From NCBI GenBank assembly GCA_030426805.1, contig JAUHXU010000003.1, forward strand, positions 186,001-250,000: 64,000 nucleotides of DNA, in the 5' to 3' direction. This document shows positions 35,660 through 44,766 of the stretch, piece by piece (positions within the stretch are counted from its first letter, which is position 1; every line of letters begins with the position of its first letter). This DNA comes from a bacterium (GTDB lineage: Bacteria > Planctomycetota > JAFGQW01). Position numbers and translations under genes: made by a program. The notes under the pieces are model-generated. The model worked only from the letters and a program-made list of their open reading frames with translations, had not been told where the DNA came from and did not search any database.

Positions 35660-38600
35660 TCAGTCGAGCGTGATCCGGACCGTGTTCGTGCCGGGCCGGA
35701 TGCGCACGGTGCGCCGGTCCGCGGCGTGACCATCCGCCGCGGACTCGATCACGTACTCCCCCGGGACGAGCACGAGCGGCGCGAGCCGTCCGTCCGATCC
35801 AGTGACGGTCAGCGCCCGCCGCGCGCGGAGCCACTCCGCGTTGAACGCCTCGCGACTCCCCTTTCGGTTCTTCTCGAGCCAGGCGTCCCAGATCCGGCGG
35901 TAGAGCAGGCTGGAACTGCCGTTCATCACGATCGACGCACCGTCGGGCCGGTTGATCGTGACCGTCGCGCCGGCGATCGGGCGATCGCGGCGATCGGTGA
36001 CGGCGACCTCGACCGGTGCCCGTGCTCCGACGACGACGGAGACACGATGCTCCGCGCGCGCCGCGACGTCGACGACCAGCGTCCCCTCCGCGCTCGTGCC
36101 GTCGTGGAGCGACGCGGTCGCGACGAGCAGGAAGCGGCCGGGCGGGAGCGGCCGCACGTCGATCTGCCCCGTGTCGTCGATCTGTGCATTCCGGACCCAC
36201 CGCGCCGGGTGCACGCCGAGATCGTACAGCGTCAGCGAACCGTGATACCGGATCGACCCGGTGCGCGAACGAACCTCCCCGACGATCGAAGCCCCGGGCC
36301 AGACCCTGAGCTCGATCGGTTCCGGGTCGCCGGTCTGTGGAACGACGAACGGATGCTCGTCGGAGCGCTGGCCGTCCATCGTCTCCGCGACGAGTGTGTA
36401 GCGTCCGGGCTCGAGCGGGAACCGGAAGCGACCGTCCAGTTCTGTGAACCGACCAGTCGGGCGCGGGAACCGAATCGGCTTTCGTCGCTCGTCCCCCGCG
36501 GGCACGGACGCCCCTCGTAGCCGGAACTCGATCACCGGCTCGCCGGTCGCACCGGCGAGGATCCGACCGCGCACGACGCGCTGCTCGGCCATCTCGATCC
36601 GCACGTCGTCACGACCGGGCTGGATGCCGCGCGCGAACGCACGCTCGTGTCCGTCGCGCTTCGCGACCAGGTAGTACGTCCTCTCCGGCGTGAGCCCGCG
36701 CACAACGAACCGCCCCTGGTCGTCCGTCGCGGTCTGCCGCATCCTCGGCGGGCGCCCGCCGAAGTTCGCGAGCAGCTCCGCGCCTGCACTGCACGCGGCC
36801 CGCACGACGACGCCCTCGAGCGGGCGCCCCTGCGTGTCGACCACCTCGCCGGCGATCGTCGGGCCGAGCTGCAACGTCAGGTCGACATCGGTCCGACGAC
36901 CCGCGGCGACGCGGACCCCCGTCCGGGACAATCCGGTCAACGGCGAGTCGTACTCGAGCGGCGTGCCGGGCGGCAACACGTAGACGGTGTACTCGCCCGG
37001 CGAGACGGCCGGGAGCTCGTACTCGCCACCGGTCGCCGAGAAGGTCTCCGCACGGAACGCCCGGTCCTCGAACAGGCTCACGCGCGCGCCGACCACGGCC
37101 TCGCCGCCGGAAGTCCGCACGCGGCCGCCGACACTCCCTGCTCGCGGCAGCCGCACGACGATGCCGTCGTGGCTCGCGCCGGTCGTCCGAAACGGCTCCG
37201 ATACGGCCCAGCCCAGTCCGTCCTTGAGCGCATGGATGCGCCGCTCCGCGTCGCTCCGCCGGGTCCGCCACGCGAAGCGTCCGTCGTCGTCGGTCAGTGC
37301 CGGCGGGTAACGCATTCGCGACGAAACACTCCAGGGCCCGACGACAAACGAGGCCGTGCCGACGCGAGCGCCGGCGACGGGTTCACCGTCCGCGCCGACC
37401 ACCCGCCCGCCGATCACGACGCCCGGCTTGAGCTTCACGTCGTGCCGCCCGGTCTCCCGGCGCGCCAGCTGGCGGGCGTGGGGCGCGTAGCCCTCGGCGA
37501 GGACCCGGATCTCCTGGTACAGAAACGGCGTCGCTTCGATGCCGGTGAGTTCGTAGCGCCCGTCCGCGTCGGTGATCACCGGCGGCCGATCGCGACGCAG
37601 CGTCGAGACGAGGGCACCCGCGACCGGTTTGCCCGTCTCCTCGTCGGTGACCCGCCCCGCGATACGGATGCCGCGCCGCACGACCACATCGAGACGCGCT
37701 TCCGCGCCCGCACGGACCTCCGCAACGCGGCCGGCATCGCCGATCTCGGGCCGCGCGCGGGGCACGACGCGCACCCGATAGCGGCCCGGCCGAAGCGCGC
37801 CGAACCGAAACCCGCCGTCCGTTCCGGACCTCGTGACCGCGACCGGCGGCCTCGTCCACGCGAACTCCAGCGTGCCGTACTGTTCGAGCTGCTGACTCGG
37901 CCGCCATGGGTAGAGGGCGACGATCGCGTCGACACACGGCGACCGGTCGGGCGCGCAGATCAACGTACCCGCGAGCGCGCCGGGCGCGCCCAGCGTGAAG
38001 TCCGCCCGCGTGAACGGCTCGACGACCCGCCGATCGGTGTAGTGACCGGCCGCGGAGACCTCGACGACGAGCCGGACGCGCACCGGCTTCAACGCATACC
38101 CGCCGTCCCGGTCGGTCGTCGTGGACAGCACGGCAGGGAGTATCGTGCCGCCCGGGACGAGGCGAAGTGCACGCACCGACGCGCCGGCGATCGGTGCGCG
38201 CGACGCATCGACGACACGTCCGACGATCGCACCGCGCGCGACGTCGAGCGCGACCGGCGGCGCGACGACGGGCGCCTTCTCGGGGACGACGGGCGCGGAG
38301 TCGGCCGGTCGCTCGGGCGCGTCCGCGGGACTCGCGCCGCGCTCCTTCGGCGTCTCCGCGACGATCGGTCGCGAGGCGGTCTCGCCCGCCGGCGGCGTCG
38401 GCGGCTCCTGGTCGGTGTCCGGCCAGAGGACGAACGCGGTCCCGCACACGAGTGCGACGACGACCGCGGCGAGCTTGAGCTTGGTGCCCATCAGCAGTGC
38501 TCCAGTCACGACGGAAGATCCGGCCGCGGCGCTCGTCGCACCGCCCACCGCGGCGACGGACGAGAGCGCGGCCCGCCACGACGATCGATCCTCGAACCCG

Positions 38601-39088
38601 TCGTCGAGTCGGGCCCGCAGCTTCTCCAGGCCGCGCAGGATCCGCTTCTTCACCGTCTCGACCGGGACGCCGAGCTCGGCCGCGATCGCCCTCGGCGGGA
38701 GATCGCGGAAGAACCGGTACAGCACGGCTGACTGATACGGCTCCTCGAGTGAGAAGACGGTCTCCACGACGCGACGCCGGATCTCCTCGTGCTCGCGGAG
38801 TTCGCTGAGCGCCGGTAGGCGGACCGGACGCGCAGCAACGCACTCGTGCTCCCGCCGGCGCCCCGCGGAGCGCTCGCGCATCAGCACGAGGTTCCGAACG
38901 ACCCGCTCGAGCCACGCCTTGAACGAGCCGGCGCGCGCCGGCGGGCGCTCGAGCGCGGTGACCCAGGCATCCTGGACGATGTCCTCCGCCAGGTGCTCGT
39001 CCGCGACCAAGTGGCGGGCGAGCGCGCGCACCCTCGCATCGTTCGCCAGCAAGTCCCGCACGACGATATCGGGTCGGTTGACGCTCAT
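35660..39088 (-). CDS. ECF sigma factor fused to a membrane segment and carboxypeptidase-regulatory-like domains
   Basis: One uninterrupted 1142-residue frame. Residues about 10-75 are sigma region 2 (L-A-E-D-I-V-Q-D-A-W) and 105-160 region 4 (V-P-V-E-T-V-K-K-R-I-L-R-G-L-E-K-L-R), as in ECF sigma factors. An alanine/glycine-rich stretch and a membrane helix follow (about 175-222), then a proline-rich linker, and from about 285 roughly eight beta-sandwich repeats of the carboxypeptidase-regulatory type (G-A-I-V-G-R-V-V-D, G-G-R-V-V-G-A-D-G-E-P-V-A-G-A-R-V). The expected topology is sigma inside and repeats outside, so the protein is both promoter-recognition factor and envelope protein. Activation could need proteolytic release. 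ATG 39088 is preferred; TTG 39100 is possible. No separate anti-sigma gene is nearby. Confidence 0.85.
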   Translation of the reverse strand: MSVNRPDIVVRDLLANDARVRALARHLVADEHLAEDIVQDAWVTALERPPARAGSFKAWLERVVRNLVLMRERSAGRRREHECVAARPVRLPALSELREHEEIRRRVVETVFSLEEPYQSAVLYRFFRDLPPRAIAAELGVPVETVKKRILRGLEKLRARLDDGFEDRSSWRAALSSVAAVGGATSAAAGSSVVTGALLMGTKLKLAAVVVALVCGTAFVLWPDTDQEPPTPPAGETASRPIVAETPKERGASPADAPERPADSAPVVPEKAPVVAPPVALDVARGAIVGRVVDASRAPIAGASVRALRLVPGGTILPAVLSTTTDRDGGYALKPVRVRLVVEVSAAGHYTDRRVVEPFTRADFTLGAPGALAGTLICAPDRSPCVDAIVALYPWRPSQQLEQYGTLEFAWTRPPVAVTRSGTDGGFRFGALRPGRYRVRVVPRARPEIGDAGRVAEVRAGAEARLDVVVRRGIRIAGRVTDEETGKPVAGALVSTLRRDRPPVITDADGRYELTGIEATPFLYQEIRVLAEGYAPHARQLARRETGRHDVKLKPGVVIGGRVVGADGEPVAGARVGTASFVVGPWSVSSRMRYPPALTDDDGRFAWRTRRSDAERRIHALKDGLGWAVSEPFRTTGASHDGIVVRLPRAGSVGGRVRTSGGEAVVGARVSLFEDRAFRAETFSATGGEYELPAVSPGEYTVYVLPPGTPLEYDSPLTGLSRTGVRVAAGRRTDVDLTLQLGPTIAGEVVDTQGRPLEGVVVRAACSAGAELLANFGGRPPRMRQTATDDQGRFVVRGLTPERTYYLVAKRDGHERAFARGIQPGRDDVRIEMAEQRVVRGRILAGATGEPVIEFRLRGASVPAGDERRKPIRFPRPTGRFTELDGRFRFPLEPGRYTLVAETMDGQRSDEHPFVVPQTGDPEPIELRVWPGASIVGEVRSRTGSIRYHGSLTLYDLGVHPARWVRNAQIDDTGQIDVRPLPPGRFLLVATASLHDGTSAEGTLVVDVAARAEHRVSVVVGARAPVEVAVTDRRDRPIAGATVTINRPDGASIVMNGSSSLLYRRIWDAWLEKNRKGSREAFNAEWLRARRALTVTGSDGRLAPLVLVPGEYVIESAADGHAADRRTVRIRPGTNTVRITLD

Positions 39089-39479
39089 CACCCTATACAA
39101 TGCCGCAGCCCGACGATCGGGGACAACTCCGAAGCGTCGAGGCCTCGACCACGCGACCTTGCCGCGCCGAACCGGAGGGGGAAGCCGCTACGAAGTGAAC
39201 TCAGTGCACTCTTCGAGGGGTCGCCCGCGTTGCTCGCAGCCGTGATCTTCCTCGCGCGTGGCGACCGCGATCCCGCGGCTCGCCGCAAGCACCCCTTCGC
39301 CAAAGCCCCCCAACCGACCGCATCGCGCAACACGCAGAAGCGGGAACGCGTTCAGCGGCAGATTTGTCCCTCAACGCTGACAGATTCGCGTTTGAAGCGC
39401 TTCAAACCGGAATGTGGCAGCGTTGAGGGACACATTTGGATTTGAAGCACGGGTCGCCGCACGGCCCGGGGCGCGTCGG
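39089..39479. other. 391-bp gap with a dispersed palindrome
   Basis: No gene is supported. The right half carries the second copy of the palindromic element (39351-39445). The left half (39110-39340) should contain the promoter of the minus-strand sigma-factor gene, but no convincing hexamers were found. Confidence 0.5.
39351..39445. repeat. 95-bp palindromic element, copy 2
   Basis: Same element as 10873-10966, with the symmetry centre between 39399 and 39400 in GAAGCGCTTC. The 68-nt core (39365-39432) differs from copy 1 at two positions, while the outer arms are more diverged. It lies 35 nt past the 3' end of the SEC-C gene. Copy 1 is also directly downstream of a gene, so both sit at gene ends. 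Confidence 0.8.
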
Positions 39480-39953
39480 TCACCCCGACAGCGACTCGCC
39501 GGCGCAGCACTTCTTGTATTTCTTGCCGCTGCCGCACGGGCACGGGTCGTTGCGGCCCAGCTTCGAGCCCGGGCGGCGGATCGGCGCGGGCCCGCGCGAC
39601 GCGGTGCGGTAGGCGCCGCGCAGCGCACGGACGAAGCGCCCGAGCGACGCCCCGCCGCCGATTCGCCCGGCGCGCTCCATCTCCTCGAGGAACGCCGCGA
39701 CGGTGTCCGGGACCGCATCGTGCGCCGTGTCGGGCAGGTCGAGCCGGCTGACCCGATCGACGAGCGCACTGCGGAGATCCGCCTCCTCGATGTCGCCGAG
39801 TTCGACGTCGCGCACCGCGCACGCGCGGACGATCGCTTCCCGCACGACCGCATCGGCGTGCGCCTTCGCCGCGGCCGGCAGCGCAGCGAACGACGTCGTC
39901 TCGGCGAAATCGCCGATCCACCCGTCGAGGCGTTCGAGATCGTAGGGGTTCAT
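39480..39953 (-). CDS. SEC-C metal-binding motif protein
   Basis: A 157-residue protein, helical through residue 120, ending in a SEC-C zinc-binding motif ([14 protein letters not shown]) like the one at the end of SecA. Stand-alone SEC-C proteins are common and mostly uncharacterised; some bind ribosomes or SecB-type partners. The ATG at 39953 begins M-N-P-Y-D-L-E-R-L; the longer open frame upstream runs into the divergent promoter region and looks non-coding. The gene is divergent from the secreted protein at 40111 and shares a 157-bp intergenic region with it. Confidence 0.75.
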   Translation of the reverse strand: MNPYDLERLDGWIGDFAETTSFAALPAAAKAHADAVVREAIVRACAVRDVELGDIEEADLRSALVDRVSRLDLPDTAHDAVPDTVAAFLEEMERAGRIGGGASLGRFVRALRGAYRTASRGPAPIRRPGSKLGRNDPCPCGSGKKYKKCCAGESLSG

Positions 39954-39994
39954 ACCGGCAGCGTGACGCTCGTCTCGATCGGCGTCAACCGCTC

Positions 39995-40009
39995 GGGAAA
40001 CGTTTTCCC
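39995..40009. promoter_or_regulatory. Palindrome with central CG, possible operator
   Basis: GGGAAACGTTTTCCC lies in the divergent region between the SEC-C gene and the secreted-protein gene. It is a near-perfect inverted repeat around CG, like LacI-family operators. No such regulator is encoded in the window. Confidence 0.25.
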
Positions 40010-40110
40010 TCGCCCCCCGCGACGCTTCCGAGCCCGGCCGCCGGTTTGCTACCTTCGAGTCGTGGCGCCTCGCAGGCGCCGGAACGACCGACACGTGGAG
40101 AGACGAGACG

Positions 40111-41325
40111 ATGAAGTGGATCGCGCGAACCGCGGTCGTGGTCGCAGCGCTGTGCGCGCTGCCCGCGAACGCCCAGGTCACCGGGGACACCGTCCTCACG
40201 AACACCGGCGGGCTCTACGGCAACGCGCTCGTCGCGATGGGCCGCTGGGGCGGCATCACGACGATCTATCCGCTGCCGGGCGGACCGGTGGGCGGCACGA
40301 CCGTCAACCACATCGGCAACGAGGTGTTGATCGTCGCGGGCACCGACCTGTTCGGCGTCAACAGCGGCGTGATCCGCACGCTGGCACGCAACTTCCCGAC
40401 GCCGCTCAAGGACGTCGTCGTCGATGAGGACAACACGTTCATCGTGGCCGGCGGCACCGCGCTCTACGGCGTCAATCCGGTCGCGTCGACGCGATCGACC
40501 GTCGCGGTGGGCTTCGGCGACGCACGGCAACTGATGTGGCACGGCGGATCCGGCGCGATCTGGGTCGTGGACGGCAGCGACGACACGATCTACGCGCACG
40601 CACGCGACGGTTCGCGGTCGACGATCGCGACGATCCCCGGCATCCGCTGCCTCGAATGGGATCGCTACACCGGAAACGCGTTCGTCGGCGTGCCCGGCGC
40701 TCTCCTGTCGGTGACGCCGAGCGGGCAGGTCACGACGCTCGACCAGAACAAGCCGGGCCTGTTTTCCCCGTCCGACATGTTCCTGCGCTCCGACCGCACG
40801 TTGATCGTCACCCAGGACTCGACGTCGAGCACGGTCACCGGCGTCTACGCCTACTACGGTCGCACCGGGCGCTACAACCGCCCCTATCACGAGGAGACGT
40901 CGGCCGCGACCGGCATCAACCCGGTCGGCATCACGGTCGACCACTTCCGCGAGCTCGCGCCGGTCGGCACGATCGTGCAGGTGGGCGGCACGCACCAGTT
41001 CCAGGCGAACTTCTCGCGCTTCGGCTTCAAGTCGTTCTACACCGCGATGAGCTTCAGCCACCTGCCCGGGTTCCACGTCGGCTACTTCCACATCCACCTC
41101 GACTACGACCCGATGTTCCAGGCGACGTTCAACCAGCCGGGAATCCTGCAGGGCGGCGTGGGCGTGCTGAGCCAGCACGGCACCGCGCGGATCACCCTCA
41201 AGGTGCCGAACTTGAAGCCGCTCGCCGGGATCCGGCTCTTCATGGCGACGCTCGTCGTCGACCCGAACCGCTTCGGTGGCGTGGGCGAGGTCTCGAACCC
41301 GGTCGCGTTCACGATCCAGCCGTAG
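40111..41325 (+). CDS. Secreted propeller-like protein, family member d
   Basis: A 404-residue exported protein: signal peptide 1-22 (A-L-P-A-N-A-Q), then repeated short beta units ([24 protein letters not shown]) consistent with an NHL-type propeller. From about 308 it carries the shared C-terminal domain ([17 protein letters not shown], and V-S-N-P-V-A-F-T-I at the end). It is more diverged from members a and c than they are from each other. It lies 60 nt upstream of the NRPS-like C-T gene in the same direction. Function unknown. Confidence 0.75.
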   Translation: MKWIARTAVVVAALCALPANAQVTGDTVLTNTGGLYGNALVAMGRWGGITTIYPLPGGPVGGTTVNHIGNEVLIVAGTDLFGVNSGVIRTLARNFPTPLKDVVVDEDNTFIVAGGTALYGVNPVASTRSTVAVGFGDARQLMWHGGSGAIWVVDGSDDTIYAHARDGSRSTIATIPGIRCLEWDRYTGNAFVGVPGALLSVTPSGQVTTLDQNKPGLFSPSDMFLRSDRTLIVTQDSTSSTVTGVYAYYGRTGRYNRPYHEETSAATGINPVGITVDHFRELAPVGTIVQVGGTHQFQANFSRFGFKSFYTAMSFSHLPGFHVGYFHIHLDYDPMFQATFNQPGILQGGVGVLSQHGTARITLKVPNLKPLAGIRLFMATLVVDPNRFGGVGEVSNPVAFTIQP

Positions 41326-41385
41326 CGGACCGGCGCCGCGACCCGTGCTATTGGGTTCGTGGCGCCCTTCGCCCCCCAACGAGCG

Positions 41386-43092
41386 ATGAACAAAGAGAAC
41401 GTCGAAGCGATCTATCCGGTCCCCGCCGCGCACCAGCCGATGCTGTTCCACGCGATCCGCGGCGGTGACGACCGGGGGTTCCTGCACTACGGCTGCGTGA
41501 TCGACGGCGCGTTCGACCCGGACGCGTTCCGCGCCGCATTCGAGCACGTCGTCACCCGCCACGCCGCACTGCGCACGTCGTTCCACTACGAAGGGCTCGA
41601 CCAGCCGCTCGCGGTCGTCCTGAAGCGCGCCCCGCTCCCGGTGGACGTGCTCGACTGGCGCGACCGACCCGCCGACGAGCACCGGTCCGCCCTCGACGCG
41701 TTTCTCGCCGAGGACAAGGCGCGCGGGTTCGACCTGACGAAGGCGCCGCTGATGCGCCTCACGCTGATCCGTCTGAGCGACACCGCGTGGCAAGAGGTCT
41801 GGAGCCTGCACCACCTGCTGGTCGACGGCTGGTCGGCGTTCCTCGTGCTCGGCGAGTTGTTCGCCGCGTACGATCGCCTCGCGCACGGCGAAGCCGTCGA
41901 CGACGCACCGGCGCGCCCCTACCGCGACTTCGCGCAGTGGCTGGGCCGACGCGACGCCGCGCGCGCCGAGGCGTGGTGGGCCGAAGCACTGGCCGGCATC
42001 ACGGAGCCGACGCCGATCGACGCGATCGCCGGCCCCGCTCGCGCGACCGACGCGATCCGCCCCGAGCGGCTCGACGTCACCCCGGCGACGACCGAGGCGC
42101 TCGAGGCGCTCGCGAAGCGCGAACAGCTGACGCTCAACACGATCTGCGCCACCGCGTGGGCCCACGTGCTCGCGAGCTACGCCGCGCACGACGACGTCGT
42201 GTTCGGCACGACCGTCTCCGGCCGCCCCGCGGACCTCCCCGGCGTCGAGCGCATGGTCGGCGCCTTCACGAACACGGTCCCGGTGCGCATCGCCCTCGAT
42301 CGCGGCGAGTCGCTCGCGAGCGGACTGCGGCGCGTGCGCGACGAACAGCTCGCGATGCGCGAGCACGAGTGGTTGCCGATCGCCGAGATCCAGGCCGCGA
42401 GCGAGATCCCCGCGCGGCACACGCCGTTCGAGACGCTCTACCTCTACCAGAACTACCCGTGGGACGGCTCGCTCGCCGATCTCGTCCGCGACTGTGACGT
42501 CCGTGACTTCCGCTGGGACAACACGACCGACGTCCCGCTGACCGCCGTCGCCCTGCGCGACGCGACGCTCGAACTGTGGATCCACCACGACGCCAACCGG
42601 ATCACCGCCGACGCGGCGCGCGCGATCCTCGCCGACTGGTCCGCGACGCTCGACGCGATCGCGGCCGACGCCCGGACGTTCGCCGACCTGCCGGCAGCGA
42701 CGCGTGGCCCGGCGGCCGAACGCCCCGCGGACACGGCCGCACCGCCCGCCGACGCATCGCCCGCTCCGGCGCCCGGCGATGCGTTCGTCGAACCGCGCAC
42801 CGACGCCGAGCGCCTCGTCGCGGAGCTGTGGCGCGAGACACTCGGTGTCGACGACGTGTCGATCCACGACAACTTCTTCGACCTCGGCGGCTCGTCGGTC
42901 CTGCTGATGAAGGCGGTCACCCAGCTCGAGAAGGAGCACGGCTTCAAGCTCAACCCGTGGGAGATGGTCTTCCAATCGCTCGAACAGGTCGCGACCGTGT
43001 GCGACGAACGCATGAAGGCGGTCGCCGCGAGCGGGGGCCCGCCGAAACGCGGCCTCGCCGGCCGCCTCTTCGGTCGCAAACGAAAGTCGTGA
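41386..43092 (+). CDS. Stand-alone NRPS condensation-carrier (C-T) didomain protein
   Basis: A 568-residue protein. Residues about 5-430 are a condensation domain with the intact catalytic motif H142-H143-L-L-V-D-G-W and the N-T-V-P-V-R motif. A linker rich in alanine and proline (about 435-465) leads to a carrier domain whose phosphopantetheine serine is S504 in D-L-G-G-S-S. The basic tail ends R-K-R-K-S. No adenylation domain is present, so its carrier must be charged in trans or receive a chain from another protein. It is the first gene of a tight operon with two hydrolases and a polysaccharide deacetylase. I chose ATG 41386; a GTG at 41359 would add nine residues. The product could belong to the NRPS cluster at 1-10869 or form a lipid or glycan amide; this is inference. 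Confidence 0.85.
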   Translation: MNKENVEAIYPVPAAHQPMLFHAIRGGDDRGFLHYGCVIDGAFDPDAFRAAFEHVVTRHAALRTSFHYEGLDQPLAVVLKRAPLPVDVLDWRDRPADEHRSALDAFLAEDKARGFDLTKAPLMRLTLIRLSDTAWQEVWSLHHLLVDGWSAFLVLGELFAAYDRLAHGEAVDDAPARPYRDFAQWLGRRDAARAEAWWAEALAGITEPTPIDAIAGPARATDAIRPERLDVTPATTEALEALAKREQLTLNTICATAWAHVLASYAAHDDVVFGTTVSGRPADLPGVERMVGAFTNTVPVRIALDRGESLASGLRRVRDEQLAMREHEWLPIAEIQAASEIPARHTPFETLYLYQNYPWDGSLADLVRDCDVRDFRWDNTTDVPLTAVALRDATLELWIHHDANRITADAARAILADWSATLDAIAADARTFADLPAATRGPAAERPADTAAPPADASPAPAPGDAFVEPRTDAERLVAELWRETLGVDDVSIHDNFFDLGGSSVLLMKAVTQLEKEHGFKLNPWEMVFQSLEQVATVCDERMKAVAASGGPPKRGLAGRLFGRKRKS

Positions 43093-43099
43093 GGGACCG

Positions 43100-43897
43100 G
43101 TGATCGAGCCGAGCTACTTCCCCGCCGGCGATCGCTCGCTCTTCGGCTGCGCCCAGGCGCCGCTCACGACCGCGTCCGGGCTCGGCGTCCTGCTCTGCTA
43201 CCCGATCGGCGACGAGTACATTCGCTTCCACCGCGCGTGCCGCCAGCTGACGATCCGCCTCGCCCGGGCGGGACACGCGGTGCTCCGGTTCGACTACTCC
43301 GGGACCGGCGATTCGAGCGGCGACCTCGAAGACGCCCGCGTCGACGCGTGGGTCGACGACGTCGCGGCCGCCGCCGAACGGCTCCGCGCGATGCCCGGCG
43401 TCACGCGCGTCGCCGCATGCGGCCTGCGCGTCGGCGGCACGCTCGCGATGCTCGCGGGGGCGCGCGGCACCGCCTTCGACGCGCTGTGCTTGTGGGACGC
43501 GGTCCACGACGGCGCGGCCTACGTCGACGAACTCGTGCGACTGCACGCCGCGATGGTCAAACAGTCGCACGTCATCCCGCGACCCGACGAGACGCCCGCC
43601 GGCGTGACGGAGATCGTCGGCTTCCCGTTCGCCGATGCGCTCCTCGACGACCTGCGTGCGATCGACGCCGGCGCGATGCAACGCGCACCGGCGCCACGCG
43701 CCGCGCTGATCGAGAGCCACGCCGACGCGCCGTCGGCACCGCTGCAAGAACGCCTCGCCGCGCTCGGAACCGACGCCGCACTCGAACCCGTGCCGATGCC
43801 CGACTTCTGGCGTTGGGTCGAGGACTACGACAAGGTGCTCGTGCCGAACCCGGTGCTGACTGCGATCGTCGCCTGGGCGCAAGGGCTCGCCTCGTGA
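43100..43897 (+). CDS. Alpha/beta hydrolase-like protein, exosortase-A-associated hydrolase 2 type
   Basis: A 265-residue alpha/beta-hydrolase fold protein. The H-R-A-C-R-Q-L and F-D-Y-S-G-T-G-D-S-S-G segments are intact, but the nucleophile elbow reads G108-L-R-V-G-G, with arginine where a hydrolase would have serine. The same G-L-R-x-G form is known to me from the exosortase-A-system-associated hydrolase 2 family, so the change is probably ancestral and not a mutation. Whether such proteins hydrolyse anything is unclear. The GTG start at 43100 is preceded by GAGGGA; the stop overlaps the next start (GTGA). No exosortase gene or PEP-CTERM protein is present in the window. Confidence 0.7.
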   Translation: MIEPSYFPAGDRSLFGCAQAPLTTASGLGVLLCYPIGDEYIRFHRACRQLTIRLARAGHAVLRFDYSGTGDSSGDLEDARVDAWVDDVAAAAERLRAMPGVTRVAACGLRVGGTLAMLAGARGTAFDALCLWDAVHDGAAYVDELVRLHAAMVKQSHVIPRPDETPAGVTEIVGFPFADALLDDLRAIDAGAMQRAPAPRAALIESHADAPSAPLQERLAALGTDAALEPVPMPDFWRWVEDYDKVLVPNPVLTAIVAWAQGLAS

Positions 43898-44766
43898 TCG
43901 CCGAGCGGACCTTCGTCTTCGGCGACCCGGCCACGCAAGTCGCGGTCGTCACCGAGCCCGACGCGCCCCGCGACGACCTGCCGGCCGTCGTACTGCTCAG
44001 CTCCGGCATCATCCATCGCCCCGGCCCGAACCGACTCTACGTTCGGATCGCGCGCAGTCTCGCAGCGCGCGGCTACCGGGTGATGCGCTTCGACTTCTCC
44101 GGTATCGGCGACAGCGGCCAACGGCGCGACGCGACGCCGTTCGTCGAGCGAGCGGTCGGCGAGGCGCGCGAGGCAATGGACCGGCTCGAGCGCGAGTGGG
44201 GGGTGACCCGCTTCGTCCTCACCGGCCTCTGCTCGGGCGCCGTCGTCGCGTATCGGACCGCGCTCGTCGACCCGCGCGTGGTCGGCGGCGGCCTGATCAA
44301 CGGCGGCGGCTTCTTCATCGGCACCGACACCGAAGCGGTCGTCGAGGCGACGCTCGCTCGGCACTACAAGCGCATGACGTTCTCGAGCTCGTTTCGCGCG
44401 AAGAACTGGAAGAAGGCGCTGACCGGCGGGGTCGACTACCGTGGCATCCTCGTCAACGCCGCGCGCGCACCGCTGCGGATCCTCGCGAGCCTGAAGCCGA
44501 AGACCACGGCGTCGTGGAGCGACGGCACCGACGAGTTCACCGCGCTCGATGCACGCGGCGCAAAGCTGTTGATGATCCACTCCGAGGGCGACGACGGGCT
44601 CGACTACGTCGACGTCGTGCTCGGCGAGAAGAAGCAGCAGTGGATCGACCGCGGCGTGCTCCGGTTCGAGGTCGTGCCGGCGGCGAACCATACGTTCACG
44701 CTGCTGTGGAGCCAGCGCCGGCTGCTCGACCGCCTCGACGCGTGGTTCGCGGAGACGTGGGGCTGA
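43894..44766 (+). CDS. Alpha/beta hydrolase, exosortase-A-associated hydrolase 1 type
   Basis: A 290-residue alpha/beta-hydrolase fold protein. It has R-F-D-F-S-G-I-G-D-S-G and a nucleophile elbow G111-L-C113-S-G-A, with cysteine in the nucleophile place, which is the form I associate with exosortase-A-system-associated hydrolase 1. It also has a late acidic region (E-G-D-D-G-L-D-Y) and a histidine in A-N-H-T-F-T that suit the rest of a triad. The start is a GTG overlapping the upstream stop, and its own stop overlaps the deacetylase start, so the four genes are one translationally coupled operon. The likely role is in processing an acylated or peptide-linked envelope polymer; the substrate is unknown. 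Confidence 0.7.
   Translation: MIAERTFVFGDPATQVAVVTEPDAPRDDLPAVVLLSSGIIHRPGPNRLYVRIARSLAARGYRVMRFDFSGIGDSGQRRDATPFVERAVGEAREAMDRLEREWGVTRFVLTGLCSGAVVAYRTALVDPRVVGGGLINGGGFFIGTDTEAVVEATLARHYKRMTFSSSFRAKNWKKALTGGVDYRGILVNAARAPLRILASLKPKTTASWSDGTDEFTALDARGAKLLMIHSEGDDGLDYVDVVLGEKKQQWIDRGVLRFEVVPAANHTFTLLWSQRRLLDRLDAWFAETWG

Noticed and set aside
39985-42975. A 996-codon minus-strand open frame opposite the secreted protein and C-T genes
   Set aside because: It is arginine-, valine- and glutamate-rich with no domain, and it mirrors the codon pattern of genuine plus-strand genes with clear families.
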